From positions 1,736,001-1,800,000 of the forward strand of contig CAWJKY010000003.1 in NCBI GenBank assembly GCA_963843565.1: a stretch of DNA of 64,000 nt, written 5' to 3'. Below the pieces are notes generated by a model. It ran no database searches. It was not told where the DNA came from and worked only from the letters and a program-made list of their open reading frames with translations. The stretch comes from DASZQY01 sp963843565. GTDB taxonomy: Bacteria; Pseudomonadota; Alphaproteobacteria; Rhizobiales; Kaistiaceae. Numbering within the stretch: the stretch's first letter is position 1; each line of letters begins with the position of its first letter. Position numbers and translations under genes: made by a program. This document shows, in pieces, positions 51,892-60,258 of the stretch.

Positions 51892-52415
51892 CGGATGAAG
51901 CGCTCGACGTAGCCGGCGCCGAGGCCGACCGAGGCGTAGTGCTTGCGGCACATTTCGATCTTGGAGAAGACGTCCTCGTAGCCGAGCGCGTTTCCGTCGA
52001 TATCGACGTAGAGCATGATGCCGTTGACCTGAAACAGCGTGATCATCTCGGCGCAGTCGTCGGGCACGGTGAGGGTGTGGGTCTCGCCGGGCGGCTCGTA
52101 GACGTAGCCGCCCTCCTCCGCCACCCAATCGTGCTCGAGGTAGCGCCACTTGCCCTTCAGCACGTAGCCGTGGACCGGGTTGGTGTGGCGGTGGCGCGAC
52201 AGGATGCCGGCGCGGGTCACCTTGAGGAGATTGACCCAGTAGCCCTGCGACACGGACAGGCACAGCGGGCGGAACCAGACGCTCGGTGCCTGCGGCACCC
52301 AGACGCGCTCGTCCACGGGGATCACCGGGCCGACGACCAGATCGGCGGCCATTTCCGCGGGTTGCGGAAGCCGGTAGGGGGCGCGCGGGTCGTTGTCGGG
52401 GCGCGAGGTCGGCAT
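51888..52415 (-). CDS. Cupin-domain protein of the dihydroxyacetophenone dioxygenase family
   Basis: The 175-residue cupin shows SRHRHTNPVHGYVLKGKWRY, PPGETHTLTVPDD and MITLFQVNGIMLYVDIDGNA, which match the 2,4'-dihydroxyacetophenone dioxygenase-like cupins; the two histidines and the Glu/His of motif 2 can bind iron. Whether it cleaves aromatic ketones is not established. It lies six bases downstream of the SDR gene on the same strand, so the two probably form an operon. Confidence 0.82.
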   Translation of the reverse strand: MPTSRPDNDPRAPYRLPQPAEMAADLVVGPVIPVDERVWVPQAPSVWFRPLCLSVSQGYWVNLLKVTRAGILSRHRHTNPVHGYVLKGKWRYLEHDWVAEEGGYVYEPPGETHTLTVPDDCAEMITLFQVNGIMLYVDIDGNALGYEDVFSKIEMCRKHYASVGLGAGYVERFIR

Positions 52416-52420
52416 CGCCG

Positions 52421-53101
52421 TCAGGCCACCGCGTAGCCGCCGTCGACCGGCAGCATGACGCCGGTGACGAAGCCGGCGGCGGCGCTCGCCAGGAACAGGG
52501 CCGGGCCGACGAGCTCCTCCGGCGTGCCCCAGCGGCCCATGGGCGTGCGCGCGACGATGGCGCGGTTGCGCGCAGCATCGCTGCGGGCCTTGTCGGTGAG
52601 CGGCGTGACGATCCAGCCGGGGGCGATGGCGTTGACGCGGATGTGGTCCTTCGCCCAGGCGACGGCGAGCGAGCGGGTCAACTGGACGATGCCGCCCTTC
52701 GACGCGGCGTAGGCGGGCGCGTGCGGAGCGCCGAAGATCGCGTACATGGACGCGATGTTGACGATCGAGCCCTTTGCGCTGGCAAGCGCCGGCTTGCAGG
52801 CCGTCGACAGGCGCAGCGCGCCGGTGAGGTTCACATCGACGACGTTGGCGAAGACCTCCGGCTCGTATTCGTCGGGCGGGCGCAGGACGCCGGCCGCATT
52901 GACGAGAACGTCGAGGGTATCGAGCGAGGCGGTCACCGACTCGACGGAGGCGATGTCGGTGACGTCGAGCGGGACGATGCCGGCAGCGCGGGTGCGGTCG
53001 GCGGCGATGACGTCGTAGCCGGCGGCCAGGAAGCCTTCGACCAGCGCGCCACCGATGCCGCCGGCGGCGCCGGTGATGAGGGCGCGGGGTTTCTCAGACA
53101 T
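52421..53101 (-). CDS. Short-chain dehydrogenase/reductase
   Basis: The 226-residue SDR has the cofactor motif LITGAAGGIGGALVEGFL, the NAAGVL loop and the catalytic Tyr in HAPAYAASKGGIVQLTRSLA with Lys four residues later. It should use NAD(P)H; the substrate is unknown. The cupin gene follows with a five-base gap, so they may act in one catabolic step. It is 84 bp downstream of the ebfC gene on the same strand. Confidence 0.9.
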   Translation of the reverse strand: MSEKPRALITGAAGGIGGALVEGFLAAGYDVIAADRTRAAGIVPLDVTDIASVESVTASLDTLDVLVNAAGVLRPPDEYEPEVFANVVDVNLTGALRLSTACKPALASAKGSIVNIASMYAIFGAPHAPAYAASKGGIVQLTRSLAVAWAKDHIRVNAIAPGWIVTPLTDKARSDAARNRAIVARTPMGRWGTPEELVGPALFLASAAAGFVTGVMLPVDGGYAVA

Positions 53102-53185
53102 GGCGCGGAATTCGCGCGGTATTCCCTCCCCCCTTCGCGGGGGAGGTGTGGTTCCGGTCTGACGGTTTCGCAGATCGCACGCGCA

Positions 53186-53515
53186 TCAGAACGGCAGCTT
53201 CAGGCCGGGCGGCAGGCTGAGGCCGCCGGTCGCCTCGCGCATCTTGTCGGCAAGCACCTGTTCGGCCTTGTGGCGGGCGTCGTTGACGGCGGCCACGATC
53301 AGGTCCTCGACAATCTCGGCTTCCTCGGCGCGCAGCAGCGACGGATCGATGTGGAGCCGCTTCAATTCGCTCTTGCCGCTCATGGAGACCGTCACCAGAC
53401 CGCCGCCGGCGGTGCCCTCGACCTCCATGGCTGCGACTTCCTGCTGAAGCTGCTCCATCTTCTCCTGGAGCGCCTTGGCCTGCTGCATCATGCCCATCAT
53501 GTCGCCAAGCGCCAT
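53186..53515 (-). CDS. ebfC: YbaB/EbfC nucleoid-associated protein
   Basis: The ATG at 53515 gives 109 residues with MMGMMQQAKALQEKMEQLQQ, MEVEGTAGGGLVTVSMSGK and LIVAAVNDARHKAEQV, the YbaB family. The protein binds DNA and its gene almost always follows dnaX, as here with a two-base gap. The final segment ends in LPPGLKLPF. Confidence 0.94.
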   Translation of the reverse strand: MALGDMMGMMQQAKALQEKMEQLQQEVAAMEVEGTAGGGLVTVSMSGKSELKRLHIDPSLLRAEEAEIVEDLIVAAVNDARHKAEQVLADKMREATGGLSLPPGLKLPF

Positions 53516-53517
53516 GG

Positions 53518-55284
53518 TCAATCGTCCTCGTTGCTGTCTTCGTCGGGCGACGGGATGTCGTCCGCCGCCGGTTCATCGGCGTGCACGCGCACATCGACGA
53601 TCTCGGCCCCCGGGAACCGCTGCATCACGGCGGCGACCACCGGATCGGCGCGGGCGTCGTCGACCAGCCGGGCGCGCGCATTCTGCCGCGCTTCGGCGAC
53701 GGTCTCGCCGCCGCCATCGCGGGCCACCGCGACCATCCAGCGGGCGCCCGACCATTCCTCGAGCTTGCGCGAAATCTCGGCGGCCAAACCGGGATGGGCG
53801 CTCCCGGTCAGGGCGATCTCGATCTGGCCGGGCTCGAAACGGATGGGCCGCACCTCGTTCTCGAGCGCGTGCTTGAGCTTCAGTTCGCGGTGGACACCGG
53901 CGAGCGCGACGAGGTCGGCGAAGGTCTCCAGACGCGGCGGCGGCGCGGCGCGCATCTCGGGAGCGTGGCTGGGCTCGGGCTGACGGGCCGCCTGGGACCG
54001 GGCGCCACCGCCAGCGTGGGCCATGCGCGGCCGCGCGCCGGCACCGGCGGGCTCGGTGGCGCGCTGACGGGACGCCGGTACGGCGCCGCCCTCGGCAAGC
54101 GCCTTAAGCGCTTCGTCGGGCGTCGGCAGATCGGCGGCGTGGGCGAGGCGCACGATCACCATGTCGGCGGCGGCGAGCGGCCGGGTCGCCTGCTTGGCCT
54201 CGTCGATGCCCTTGAGAAGCATCTGCCAGGCGCGAGCAAGCACGCGAAGCGAGACCTTGTCGGCGAATTCCTTGCCGCGGGTGCGCTCCTCCTCGGTCAA
54301 TGCCGCGTCGTCCTCGGCGGTTTCGGCGAGCTTCAGGCGCGTGACGACATGGGTGAAGGCAGCCAGATCCTCCAACACCACGGCCGGATCGGCTCCGACG
54401 TCGTAGAGCGCCTTCAGTTTCGCCAGCGCGGCCGCGACGTCGCCGCCCATGACGTCGGCGAACAGGTCGATGACCAGAGCGCGGTCGGCGAGGCCCAGCA
54501 TCTGGCGGACCTCGTCGGCGGAGACAGAGCCGTGGGCGTGGGCGATGGCCTGATCGAGAAGCGAGAGGGCATCGCGGGCGGAGCCCTCGGCGGCGCGGGC
54601 GATCATGGCCAACGCCGCCTCGTCGATGCCGATTTCCTCCTTGCCGGCGATGTCCTTCATCAGGGCGACGAGACGGCTCGCCTCGATACGGCGGAGGTCG
54701 AAGCGCTGGCAGCGCGACAGGATGGTGACGGGGACCTTACGCACCTCGGTGGTGGCGAAGATGAACTTGACATGCTCGGGCGGCTCTTCAAGCGTCTTCA
54801 GCAGACCGTTGAAGGCCTGCTTGGAGAGCATGTGCACTTCGTCGATGATGTAGACCTTGTAGCGGGCGATGGCCGGCTTGTAGCGGACCGCCTCGATGAT
54901 CTCGCGGATGTCGTCGATGCCGGTGTGGGAGGCGGCGTCCATCTCGATGACGTCGACGTGGCGGCCTTCCATGATTGCCGCGTCGTGCTCGCCCATCTCG
55001 TCCATGTCGATGGTGGGGGCGTCGACCTTGCCGGGGACGGAGTAGTTCAGCGCGCGCGCCAGGATGCGGGCGGTGGAAGTCTTGCCGACGCCGCGCACGC
55101 CGGTGAGCATGTAGGCCTGCGCGATGCGCCCGGTGCGGAACGCATTGGTGAGCGTGCGTACCATCGGCTCCTGACCGATGAGATCGGCGAAGGTGGCGGG
55201 ACGGTACTTGCGGGCGAAGACGCGATAGGGACCAACGGCCGCGGCCGGCGCCTCGTTCCCATCGGTGCCGCTGTTGTTCGGCAT
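53518..55284 (-). CDS. dnaX: DNA polymerase III subunits gamma/tau
   Basis: DnaX is the clamp-loader ATPase. The 588-residue protein has LTGVRGVGKTSTARILARAL (Walker A), IDEVHMLSKQAFNGLLKTLE (Walker B and sensor region) and VTILSRCQRFDLRRI, then a Pro/Ala-rich linker and a tau-like C-terminal domain. The zinc-binding cysteines normally between Walker A and VDVIEMDAASHTG are absent (GEHDAAIMEGRH). It follows the SRP RNA gene and precedes ebfC, the standard order. Confidence 0.96.
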   Translation of the reverse strand: MPNNSGTDGNEAPAAAVGPYRVFARKYRPATFADLIGQEPMVRTLTNAFRTGRIAQAYMLTGVRGVGKTSTARILARALNYSVPGKVDAPTIDMDEMGEHDAAIMEGRHVDVIEMDAASHTGIDDIREIIEAVRYKPAIARYKVYIIDEVHMLSKQAFNGLLKTLEEPPEHVKFIFATTEVRKVPVTILSRCQRFDLRRIEASRLVALMKDIAGKEEIGIDEAALAMIARAAEGSARDALSLLDQAIAHAHGSVSADEVRQMLGLADRALVIDLFADVMGGDVAAALAKLKALYDVGADPAVVLEDLAAFTHVVTRLKLAETAEDDAALTEEERTRGKEFADKVSLRVLARAWQMLLKGIDEAKQATRPLAAADMVIVRLAHAADLPTPDEALKALAEGGAVPASRQRATEPAGAGARPRMAHAGGGARSQAARQPEPSHAPEMRAAPPPRLETFADLVALAGVHRELKLKHALENEVRPIRFEPGQIEIALTGSAHPGLAAEISRKLEEWSGARWMVAVARDGGGETVAEARQNARARLVDDARADPVVAAVMQRFPGAEIVDVRVHADEPAADDIPSPDEDSNEDD

Positions 55285-55314
55285 GCTCGCCCGGAGGTTT
55301 TCGAAGGTTGAAGT

Positions 55315-55410
55315 GGGAGGCTGGCACGCGACCCGTGCCGAATCTCGTTAGGGCTGCTTCCTTCCGGACCTGACCCGGTTGGCGAGCGGTACGTCCACCG
55401 CCAACCTCCC
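55315..55410 (-). ncRNA. ffs: Small signal recognition particle RNA (4.5S type)
   Basis: The minus strand contains the conserved domain IV GGTCAGGTCCGGAAGGAAGC followed by AGCC, flanked by arms that pair along the molecule. The outermost helix is GGAGGTTGGC with GCCAGCCTCC, placing the ends near 55410 and 55315. It lies directly upstream of dnaX, its usual neighbour. Ends are estimated by pairing. Confidence 0.9.
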
Positions 55411-55580
55411 GGGCCACCATATCATGGCGGCAAGGGGCGGGAGCAAGGGCGGGAGGGCGAATGAATCGCCGCGTTCCACGCAAGAATCGCGGTCAAAACC
55501 GGGCGGGCGGGCTATCGCCGGGCGGACGGCGCGGGCAATATGGGCGCCCTTCCCCGACCCTGCCGTCCATCGGACCATCC

Positions 55581-55991
55581 ATGACCGCGTTCGCCCTCGA
55601 CCCGAAGCTCGCCGCCGACAGCGTGGCGGTGGCGGAACTGCCGCTCTCGGACGTGCGGCTGATGGACGATGCGCGCTTTCCGTGGCTGCTGCTGGTCCCG
55701 CGGCGGGCGGGCGCGGTCGAGATCATCGACCTGGAAAAGCCGGACCGGGCGGCGCTGTTCGAGGAGATCAACGCGGTCTCCCAGGCGCTGCGCACGGCCA
55801 CGGCCTGCGAGAAGCTGAACGTGGCAGCCCTCGGCAACCAGGTGAAGCAGCTCCACGTTCACGTGGTGGCGCGCTTCGCGGGCGATGCGGCGTGGCCCGG
55901 GCCGATCTGGAACACGGGGGCAGCGGTCGCCTACACGGCGGAGGCGCGCGGGCGGCTGATCGGGTCGATCCGCTCGGCGCTCGCGTGCTGA
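55581..55991 (+). CDS. HIT-domain protein
   Basis: The 136-residue product carries QLHVHVVARF, the HxHxH histidine triad, near residue 94, and WLLLVPRRAGAVEIIDLEKP at the front. It belongs to the short HIT hydrolases (Hint/FHIT-like) that split nucleotide phosphoramidates or dinucleoside polyphosphates. nudC starts eight bases after its stop, so the two nucleotide-handling genes are co-transcribed. Confidence 0.9.
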   Translation: MTAFALDPKLAADSVAVAELPLSDVRLMDDARFPWLLLVPRRAGAVEIIDLEKPDRAALFEEINAVSQALRTATACEKLNVAALGNQVKQLHVHVVARFAGDAAWPGPIWNTGAAVAYTAEARGRLIGSIRSALAC

Positions 55992-55998
55992 GGCGCCG

Positions 55999-56928
55999 AT
56001 GAGCGACTTCTTCGACCGGGTCCCCGAGACGGACGCCAGCGCGGCAACGGCGTTCGCGGCAAACCGGATCGAGCGGCGGAGCGAACATCGGAGCGCCGAT
56101 ACGCTTTCCGAAGCGAAGAGCGCGCCGGACGCGCGGTTCTATCTCTTCCGGGGGAACGACGTGCTCACCCGCGGCGAGGACCCGCTTTTCACGGCCGCTG
56201 AAGCCAACGATTTCGGCGCCGAGGACGCCACCGTCGCGGTGCTCGGCTGGGCCGACGGGGCGCCGCGGCTGGCAGCGACGATCGCGGCGGACGCGCCGGT
56301 CGACGAGAGCCGCATCACGCTCACGGATCTCCGCGCGCTGGCGGTCGCAGGAAGTGTCTCGCCGGAGCACCTCGGCGCGCTGGCACAGGGACGGAGCCTC
56401 ACCAACTGGCATGCGCGGCACGGCTTCTGCTCAAATTGCGGGACGCCGACGGTTTCGGTCAACGGCGGCCTGCGGCGCGACTGCCCGACCTGCGAGACCC
56501 AGCATTTCCCGCGCACGGACCCGGTGGTGATCATGGCGGTCACCGACGGAGAGCGGTTACTGCTCGGCCGCCAGCTGCGCTTCGCCGAGGGCATGTACTC
56601 GTGCCTGGCCGGCTTCATGGAGCCCGGCGAGACGATCGAGGATGCGGTGCGCCGCGAGACGCTGGAGGAGTCGGGCATACACACGGGGCGCGTGCGCTAC
56701 TACGCGAGCCAGCCGTGGCCGTTCCCCGCCTCGCTGATGATCGGCTGCCACGCGGAGGCGATTTCCACCGATATCAAACGCGACGAGACGGAACTCGACG
56801 ACTGCCGCTGGTTCGACCGCGACGAGGTCGCCACCATGGTCGCCGGCACCCACCCGCAAGGGCTGAAGACGCCGTTCGCGATGGCGATCGCCAGCCACCT
56901 GATCCGCGCCTGGGCCGACGGCGGCTGA
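55999..56928 (+). CDS. nudC: NAD(+) diphosphatase / RNA decapping Nudix hydrolase NudC
   Basis: NudC splits NADH and removes NAD caps from RNA. The 309-residue protein has a four-cysteine zinc site (CSNCG and CPTCE), the Nudix box from GFMEPGETIEDAVRRETLEE through SG, and SQPWPFPASLM, the NudC signature just after the box. N- and C-terminal domains are complete. It follows the HIT gene. Confidence 0.95.
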   Translation: MSDFFDRVPETDASAATAFAANRIERRSEHRSADTLSEAKSAPDARFYLFRGNDVLTRGEDPLFTAAEANDFGAEDATVAVLGWADGAPRLAATIAADAPVDESRITLTDLRALAVAGSVSPEHLGALAQGRSLTNWHARHGFCSNCGTPTVSVNGGLRRDCPTCETQHFPRTDPVVIMAVTDGERLLLGRQLRFAEGMYSCLAGFMEPGETIEDAVRRETLEESGIHTGRVRYYASQPWPFPASLMIGCHAEAISTDIKRDETELDDCRWFDRDEVATMVAGTHPQGLKTPFAMAIASHLIRAWADGG

Positions 56929-56954
56929 GCGCCAAACGCAGACACGCAATGTCC

Positions 56955-56968
56955 TTGACGCAGGTCAA
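56955..56968. promoter_or_regulatory. FixK/FNR-type box
   Basis: TTGACGCAGGTCAA matches the FNR/FixK pattern TTGA-N6-TCAA and keeps the symmetric TTGAC/GTCAA core. It is centred 41.5 bp before a start site predicted near 57003, and TCCAAT at 56991-56996 fits the -10 position for an activator-dependent (class II) promoter. The only gene downstream is the 36-residue membrane peptide at 57029. Oxygen-dependent control is inferred. Confidence 0.65.
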
Positions 56969-57028
56969 ACCGCGCCGGGCCTGAGTCTGCTCCAATGCCC
57001 ACCGTCCGAGAGAAGCAAGGTGGGCACC

Positions 57029-57139
57029 ATGCTTGGGGCTACCGTTCTTGCCGTTTCTTTCGTTGTCGCCGTATTTGCCATTTTCGGCGCGGCGGTCGCG
57101 TGGGTGGACATGGCGACCAACCGCAAACGACACGGATAG
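57029..57139 (+). CDS. 36-residue membrane peptide behind a FixK/FNR-type box
   Basis: The ATG at 57029 (preceded by AAGGTGG, six bases away) gives a 36-residue peptide with one membrane helix (MLGATVLAVSFVVAVFAIFG) and a short basic tail, NRKRHG. The size and composition resemble small oxidase or stress subunits such as CydX, CcoQ or similar regulators, but no motif proves it. It is separated from nudC by 100 bp containing the FixK/FNR-type box, and no other gene follows for 1.2 kb. Confidence 0.6.
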   Translation: MLGATVLAVSFVVAVFAIFGAAVAWVDMATNRKRHG

Positions 57140-58327
57140 GAAACGGTACGGATGAGCGGGCGGCGGCGACCGCCGGCTCGCTTCCTCTCGTCGGGCGCGC
57201 CCCTGCCGGCTTCGGCTGGCGCCGGGGCCGCGCCGGATAGGATCCGGCGACCGCAGCCGCTCTGCACCGGCTTGCGGCCGTCGGGTTCTCTTTTTGGAGC
57301 CCTGCCCGCGATTCTTTCTGTGGTCCCTGGATCCCCGCCTTCGGGGGGATGAGCGGAAGGGTTCTCAGGAACGGTTGTCGCTCCCGAGTTTCGGTTGGTT
57401 CCTGTTCTTCTCTCCCCTCGAAGAAGAATCGAGGGGGTGGCGGGCGCTCGTCCGAGTGCCAGTCCGGGTAGTCCGATAAGGGGCGCTCATCCGAGCGCCC
57501 GCCGCGGCGATTTGTGTCCTCCGACACCCGCGCTCCGGGCAGCAGACGGACGGACCCACCTTAAGAGCGGGCGACCCGTCCTGACCGCGCCGCGCGCCGG
57601 GAGAGTTTCCCGGGGTTGGCGCTAGCCTGCCGCCCTTAAGCAACTGTGACAGCCGGTCGTAATGCCGGCGGGCGGATCTTGCGGAAGCCTCCCGAGGCCC
57701 GGGGGTGCGAACCCCGCCGGCTTGGGTCTCCCCTTACCGACGTCTCCAACGCGGAGACAGCCGCAGGCGCCGCTCCCTGCTCCGCAACGGTTCGCTTCGC
57801 GCGATGCGACCCCTCGGGTGAGCAGGGACGATCGCATTATCGCGTGGGGGCAAGGGGCGGGGATTACTTTCTGTCTTATCCCCACGACGTGGGGCGCGGA
57901 GGGTGACGTGCTTGAGACGGCGGCTCGGTACATTCACCCCCTCCCGAAATGCCTTCGGCATTTCGACCTCCCCTCAAGGCGGAGGTTGGGCGCAAGACGG
58001 ATCGGAGGCGTCTCTGGTTGGTTGCGTCGCTCGAACTACTCGCTGTTCAACCTCCCCCTTGAGGGGAGGTCGAAGTTCGGCGAGCCTGCTCGGCGAACTT
58101 CGGGAGGGGGCAATGGGCGGGGAGGAGTACCCCCTCACCCTTCCGACCTAAGGCTCGCTCCGCTCGCCAAGATCGGAAGCCCTCTCCCACAAGGGGAGAG
58201 GGGGTGAAGCGGCGCTCACCGCTCCTCATGCCACAAGGGCGGGAGCCTTTGCCTGGGACGGAAATGAAGCTGCCGTGGCGCGCCATGGATCACCGGGTCA
58301 AGCCCGGTGATGACGAAGGCGGCGCCG
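57140..58327. other. 1.2-kb gene-poor stretch rich in palindromic repeats
   Basis: Short open frames occur on both strands but none has a ribosome site or family motif. Repeats of several families are packed here: a GGATCCCCGCC...GGGGATGAGCGG palindrome at about 57329-57358, the CCTCCC(C)TTGAGGGGAGG family at 57940-57990 and 58048-58112, a further GCCCTCTCCC...GGGGAGAGGG at 58168-58200, and ACCGGGTCAAGCCCGGTGATG at 58289-58312. No RNA gene is recognised. Confidence 0.55.
58048..58112. repeat. REP-like palindromic repeat, copy 1
   Basis: AACCTCCCCCTTGAGGGGAG runs into GTCGAAGTTCGGCGAGC, then GCTCGGCGAACTTCGGGAGG. It is two back-to-back palindromes. An inverted relative lies at 60146-60213 and a shorter relative at 57940-57990. 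Such elements are common between genes of Rhizobiales, but this exact family is not one I can name. Confidence 0.6.
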
Positions 58328-59173
58328 CTACTGCTGGGGGCCGCTGAGGCCGATGTCGCGCTCGGCGCGGAAGACGTTGGAATGAAGATTGGCGACCCAC
58401 TGGCGGCCGCTCGCGGTGACCTGCAGGTGGCGCGTCGCCGGCTGGATGAACGGCGCGATCAGGTTCCAGTAGAACTGTGGGTATTTCTCGACCAGATCGG
58501 CGGGGCTGGCGTAGTTGAGCTGGCGGTTGAGGCCGGCTTCCTCGAACTCGTAATAGAGCGCGTTGGCCTTGCGGATGTAGTGCGGGTCGCCCAGCTGGCC
58601 GATGAGGTCGGCGGCGCGCACCAGGGCGGCCTCTTCCTCGACGTGACCGACGTCGGTCGGCATGCTGCCGGGAAAGCGCGTGCCCTCGATGGCGCGGGCG
58701 ATGCGATCGGCATCGAGCAACTCGGCACCGGCGAAGCGGTGCTTGACGAACAGCTTGGAGCGATCGACGTGGTGCATGGTCAGCGCCGCATCGGACGCGC
58801 CGCGCGGCAGCGTGACCTTGTTGCCGTCGGCATCGACCACGAAGCCCTTGCCGTCGTCGCCGGGCAGGATGCCGCGCACATAACCGATGTCGTGGAACAG
58901 GCAGGCGACGATCATGTGGGCGTAGTCGCTGGCCGGCATGTCGGACTGCAGGGCGCGGCCGCGCAGGATGTCGTGGCCGGCGAGCGTCACCAGAAGGGTG
59001 TGCTCGACGTTGTGATAGAGCGCATCGCTGTTGCCGATGCTTTCCAGCGCGATGCGGGCGACGGAGGGGACGAGCTGGTTCAGCCGGCTCTCCGAGGAAC
59101 CCCAGCGGCGCTGCATGTAATCGGAGAGGAACTGGCCCAAGGCGTCGGCGGTGAGCTCTGGCACGGTAATCAT
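58328..59173 (-). CDS. HD-domain metal-dependent phosphohydrolase, 281 aa
   Basis: The start at 59173 gives MITVPELTADALGQFLSDYM. The HD motifs are YHNVEHTLLVTLAGHDIL, then HMIVACLFHDIGYVRG with the catalytic HD pair. The middle shows DLIGQLGDPHYIRKANALYY. Substrates of such proteins range from dNTPs to signalling nucleotides; this one is not known. A longer in-frame start at 59287 would add a low-complexity tail and is unlikely. Confidence 0.82.
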   Translation of the reverse strand: MITVPELTADALGQFLSDYMQRRWGSSESRLNQLVPSVARIALESIGNSDALYHNVEHTLLVTLAGHDILRGRALQSDMPASDYAHMIVACLFHDIGYVRGILPGDDGKGFVVDADGNKVTLPRGASDAALTMHHVDRSKLFVKHRFAGAELLDADRIARAIEGTRFPGSMPTDVGHVEEEAALVRAADLIGQLGDPHYIRKANALYYEFEEAGLNRQLNYASPADLVEKYPQFYWNLIAPFIQPATRHLQVTASGRQWVANLHSNVFRAERDIGLSGPQQ

Positions 59174-59365
59174 GGATCGCGATTCCGCTGGTTGTTCTTG
59201 CGCTTCGCGGCGACGCGGCTGGTCAACGTCGCTCGCCTCAAGTCGCAAACAGGATGACGAAAGATTCGGGACTTTTCCTGTGGGCATTCGACTGGCGGGC
59301 GACTGTATAGCACCTCAGCGGCGGGTCGAGGTGGTTCGCGTCGGGCGGGCTCGGGTGGGCGCCGG

Positions 59366-60136
59366 TCAGGCGCGGCCGAGGGCGCCATCGGCGAGCGCGA
59401 GGAGGCGGTCGACCTCGTCGGGGACGTCCTCGGCGATGCGAACGGCGGCGACCACCGGCAGCCAGGCGAAGATCGCGGCGCGCGCCATGCCGGAGGCGCG
59501 CACGTAGGCCTCGACGTAGGCCTCGGCGACTTCGGCGTGGTTCTTCGACATCAGCAGCCAGGAGCGGCAGACATCGGCGGCCGGATCGCCGCTGGTGGCG
59601 TCCATCCAGTCGACGATGACGGGCGCTTCGAGGGGCCCGAGAATGTTGTACGGGTGGAAATCGCCGTGGCACAGGCGGTCGTCGTCCGGCAGACCGGCGA
59701 GGGAGGCGACGAGCGCGGTGCGGCGCTTGTCAGCGAGCGGGGCGGCCTCGGCGATCCGCTCCGCCATGCGGTTCTTCAGGGGACGGAGCTCCGGTACGTG
59801 CTTCGCGTGAAGCGCGACGTGGAGCGCGGCCATGGCGGCGAGGACCGGCGCGAGCATGGCCGGCTCCGCCTCGGCGCGGGCGCCGAAGGACGGGCCCGCG
59901 GCGCGGGTCATGACGATGCCGAGGCGCGCGCCGAAGCGGCGGACCTCGTGGAGCCGGGGTGCCGGGATGTCATGGGCCGCGAGCGCCGCCAGCGTCGCGG
60001 CCTCGCGGCGGATGGATTCCTCGGGGACTTCTTCGTGGAAGAGCTTCACGGCGAGGTCGTCGCCGAGGGCATAGACCTCGGCCTCGGCACCGGTGCCGAG
60101 GAGGGTGGTGAGGGGTGGGTCAGGCTCCTGCGGCAA
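59366..60136 (-). CDS. Aminoglycoside phosphotransferase-fold kinase
   Basis: The 256-residue product has LTTLLGTGAEAEVYALGDDL, CHGDFHPYNILGPL and VDWMDATSGDPAADVCR, the APH/choline-kinase phosphotransferase motifs with catalytic Asp in HGDxHxxN. The apparent start is TTG 60136, ten bases from a palindromic repeat copy, so the true start is uncertain. Whether it inactivates an antibiotic or phosphorylates a metabolite is not known; many chromosomal members are not resistance enzymes. Confidence 0.78.
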   Translation of the reverse strand: MPQEPDPPLTTLLGTGAEAEVYALGDDLAVKLFHEEVPEESIRREAATLAALAAHDIPAPRLHEVRRFGARLGIVMTRAAGPSFGARAEAEPAMLAPVLAAMAALHVALHAKHVPELRPLKNRMAERIAEAAPLADKRRTALVASLAGLPDDDRLCHGDFHPYNILGPLEAPVIVDWMDATSGDPAADVCRSWLLMSKNHAEVAEAYVEAYVRASGMARAAIFAWLPVVAAVRIAEDVPDEVDRLLALADGALGRA

Positions 60137-60145
60137 TGGCGCTAC

Positions 60146-60213
60146 CCCCTCCCGAAGTTCGCCTCGCGAGGCTCGCCGAACTTCGACCTCCCCTCAAGGG
60201 GGAGGTTCGGTGC
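60146..60213. repeat. REP-like palindromic repeat, copy 2 (inverted)
   Basis: CCCCCTCCCGAAGTTCGCC, then GGCTCGCCGAACTTCGACC and TCCCCTCAAGGGGGAGG repeat in reverse the sequence at 58048-58112. It fills most of the gap between the APH-fold gene and the protein-kinase gene, directly beside the APH start. Confidence 0.6.
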
Positions 60214-60258
60214 ATTATCGGCACATGCCGGGCACGACGACAAGGCGACTTGGCAGCC

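Noticed and set aside
57940..58200. A CRISPR array
   Set aside because: The repeats are palindromic, of different lengths and in both orientations, without regular spacers or cas genes.
59366..60136. Calling the APH-fold protein an antibiotic-resistance enzyme
   Set aside because: The fold is shared with many metabolic kinases and there is no resistance context; the substrate cannot be inferred.
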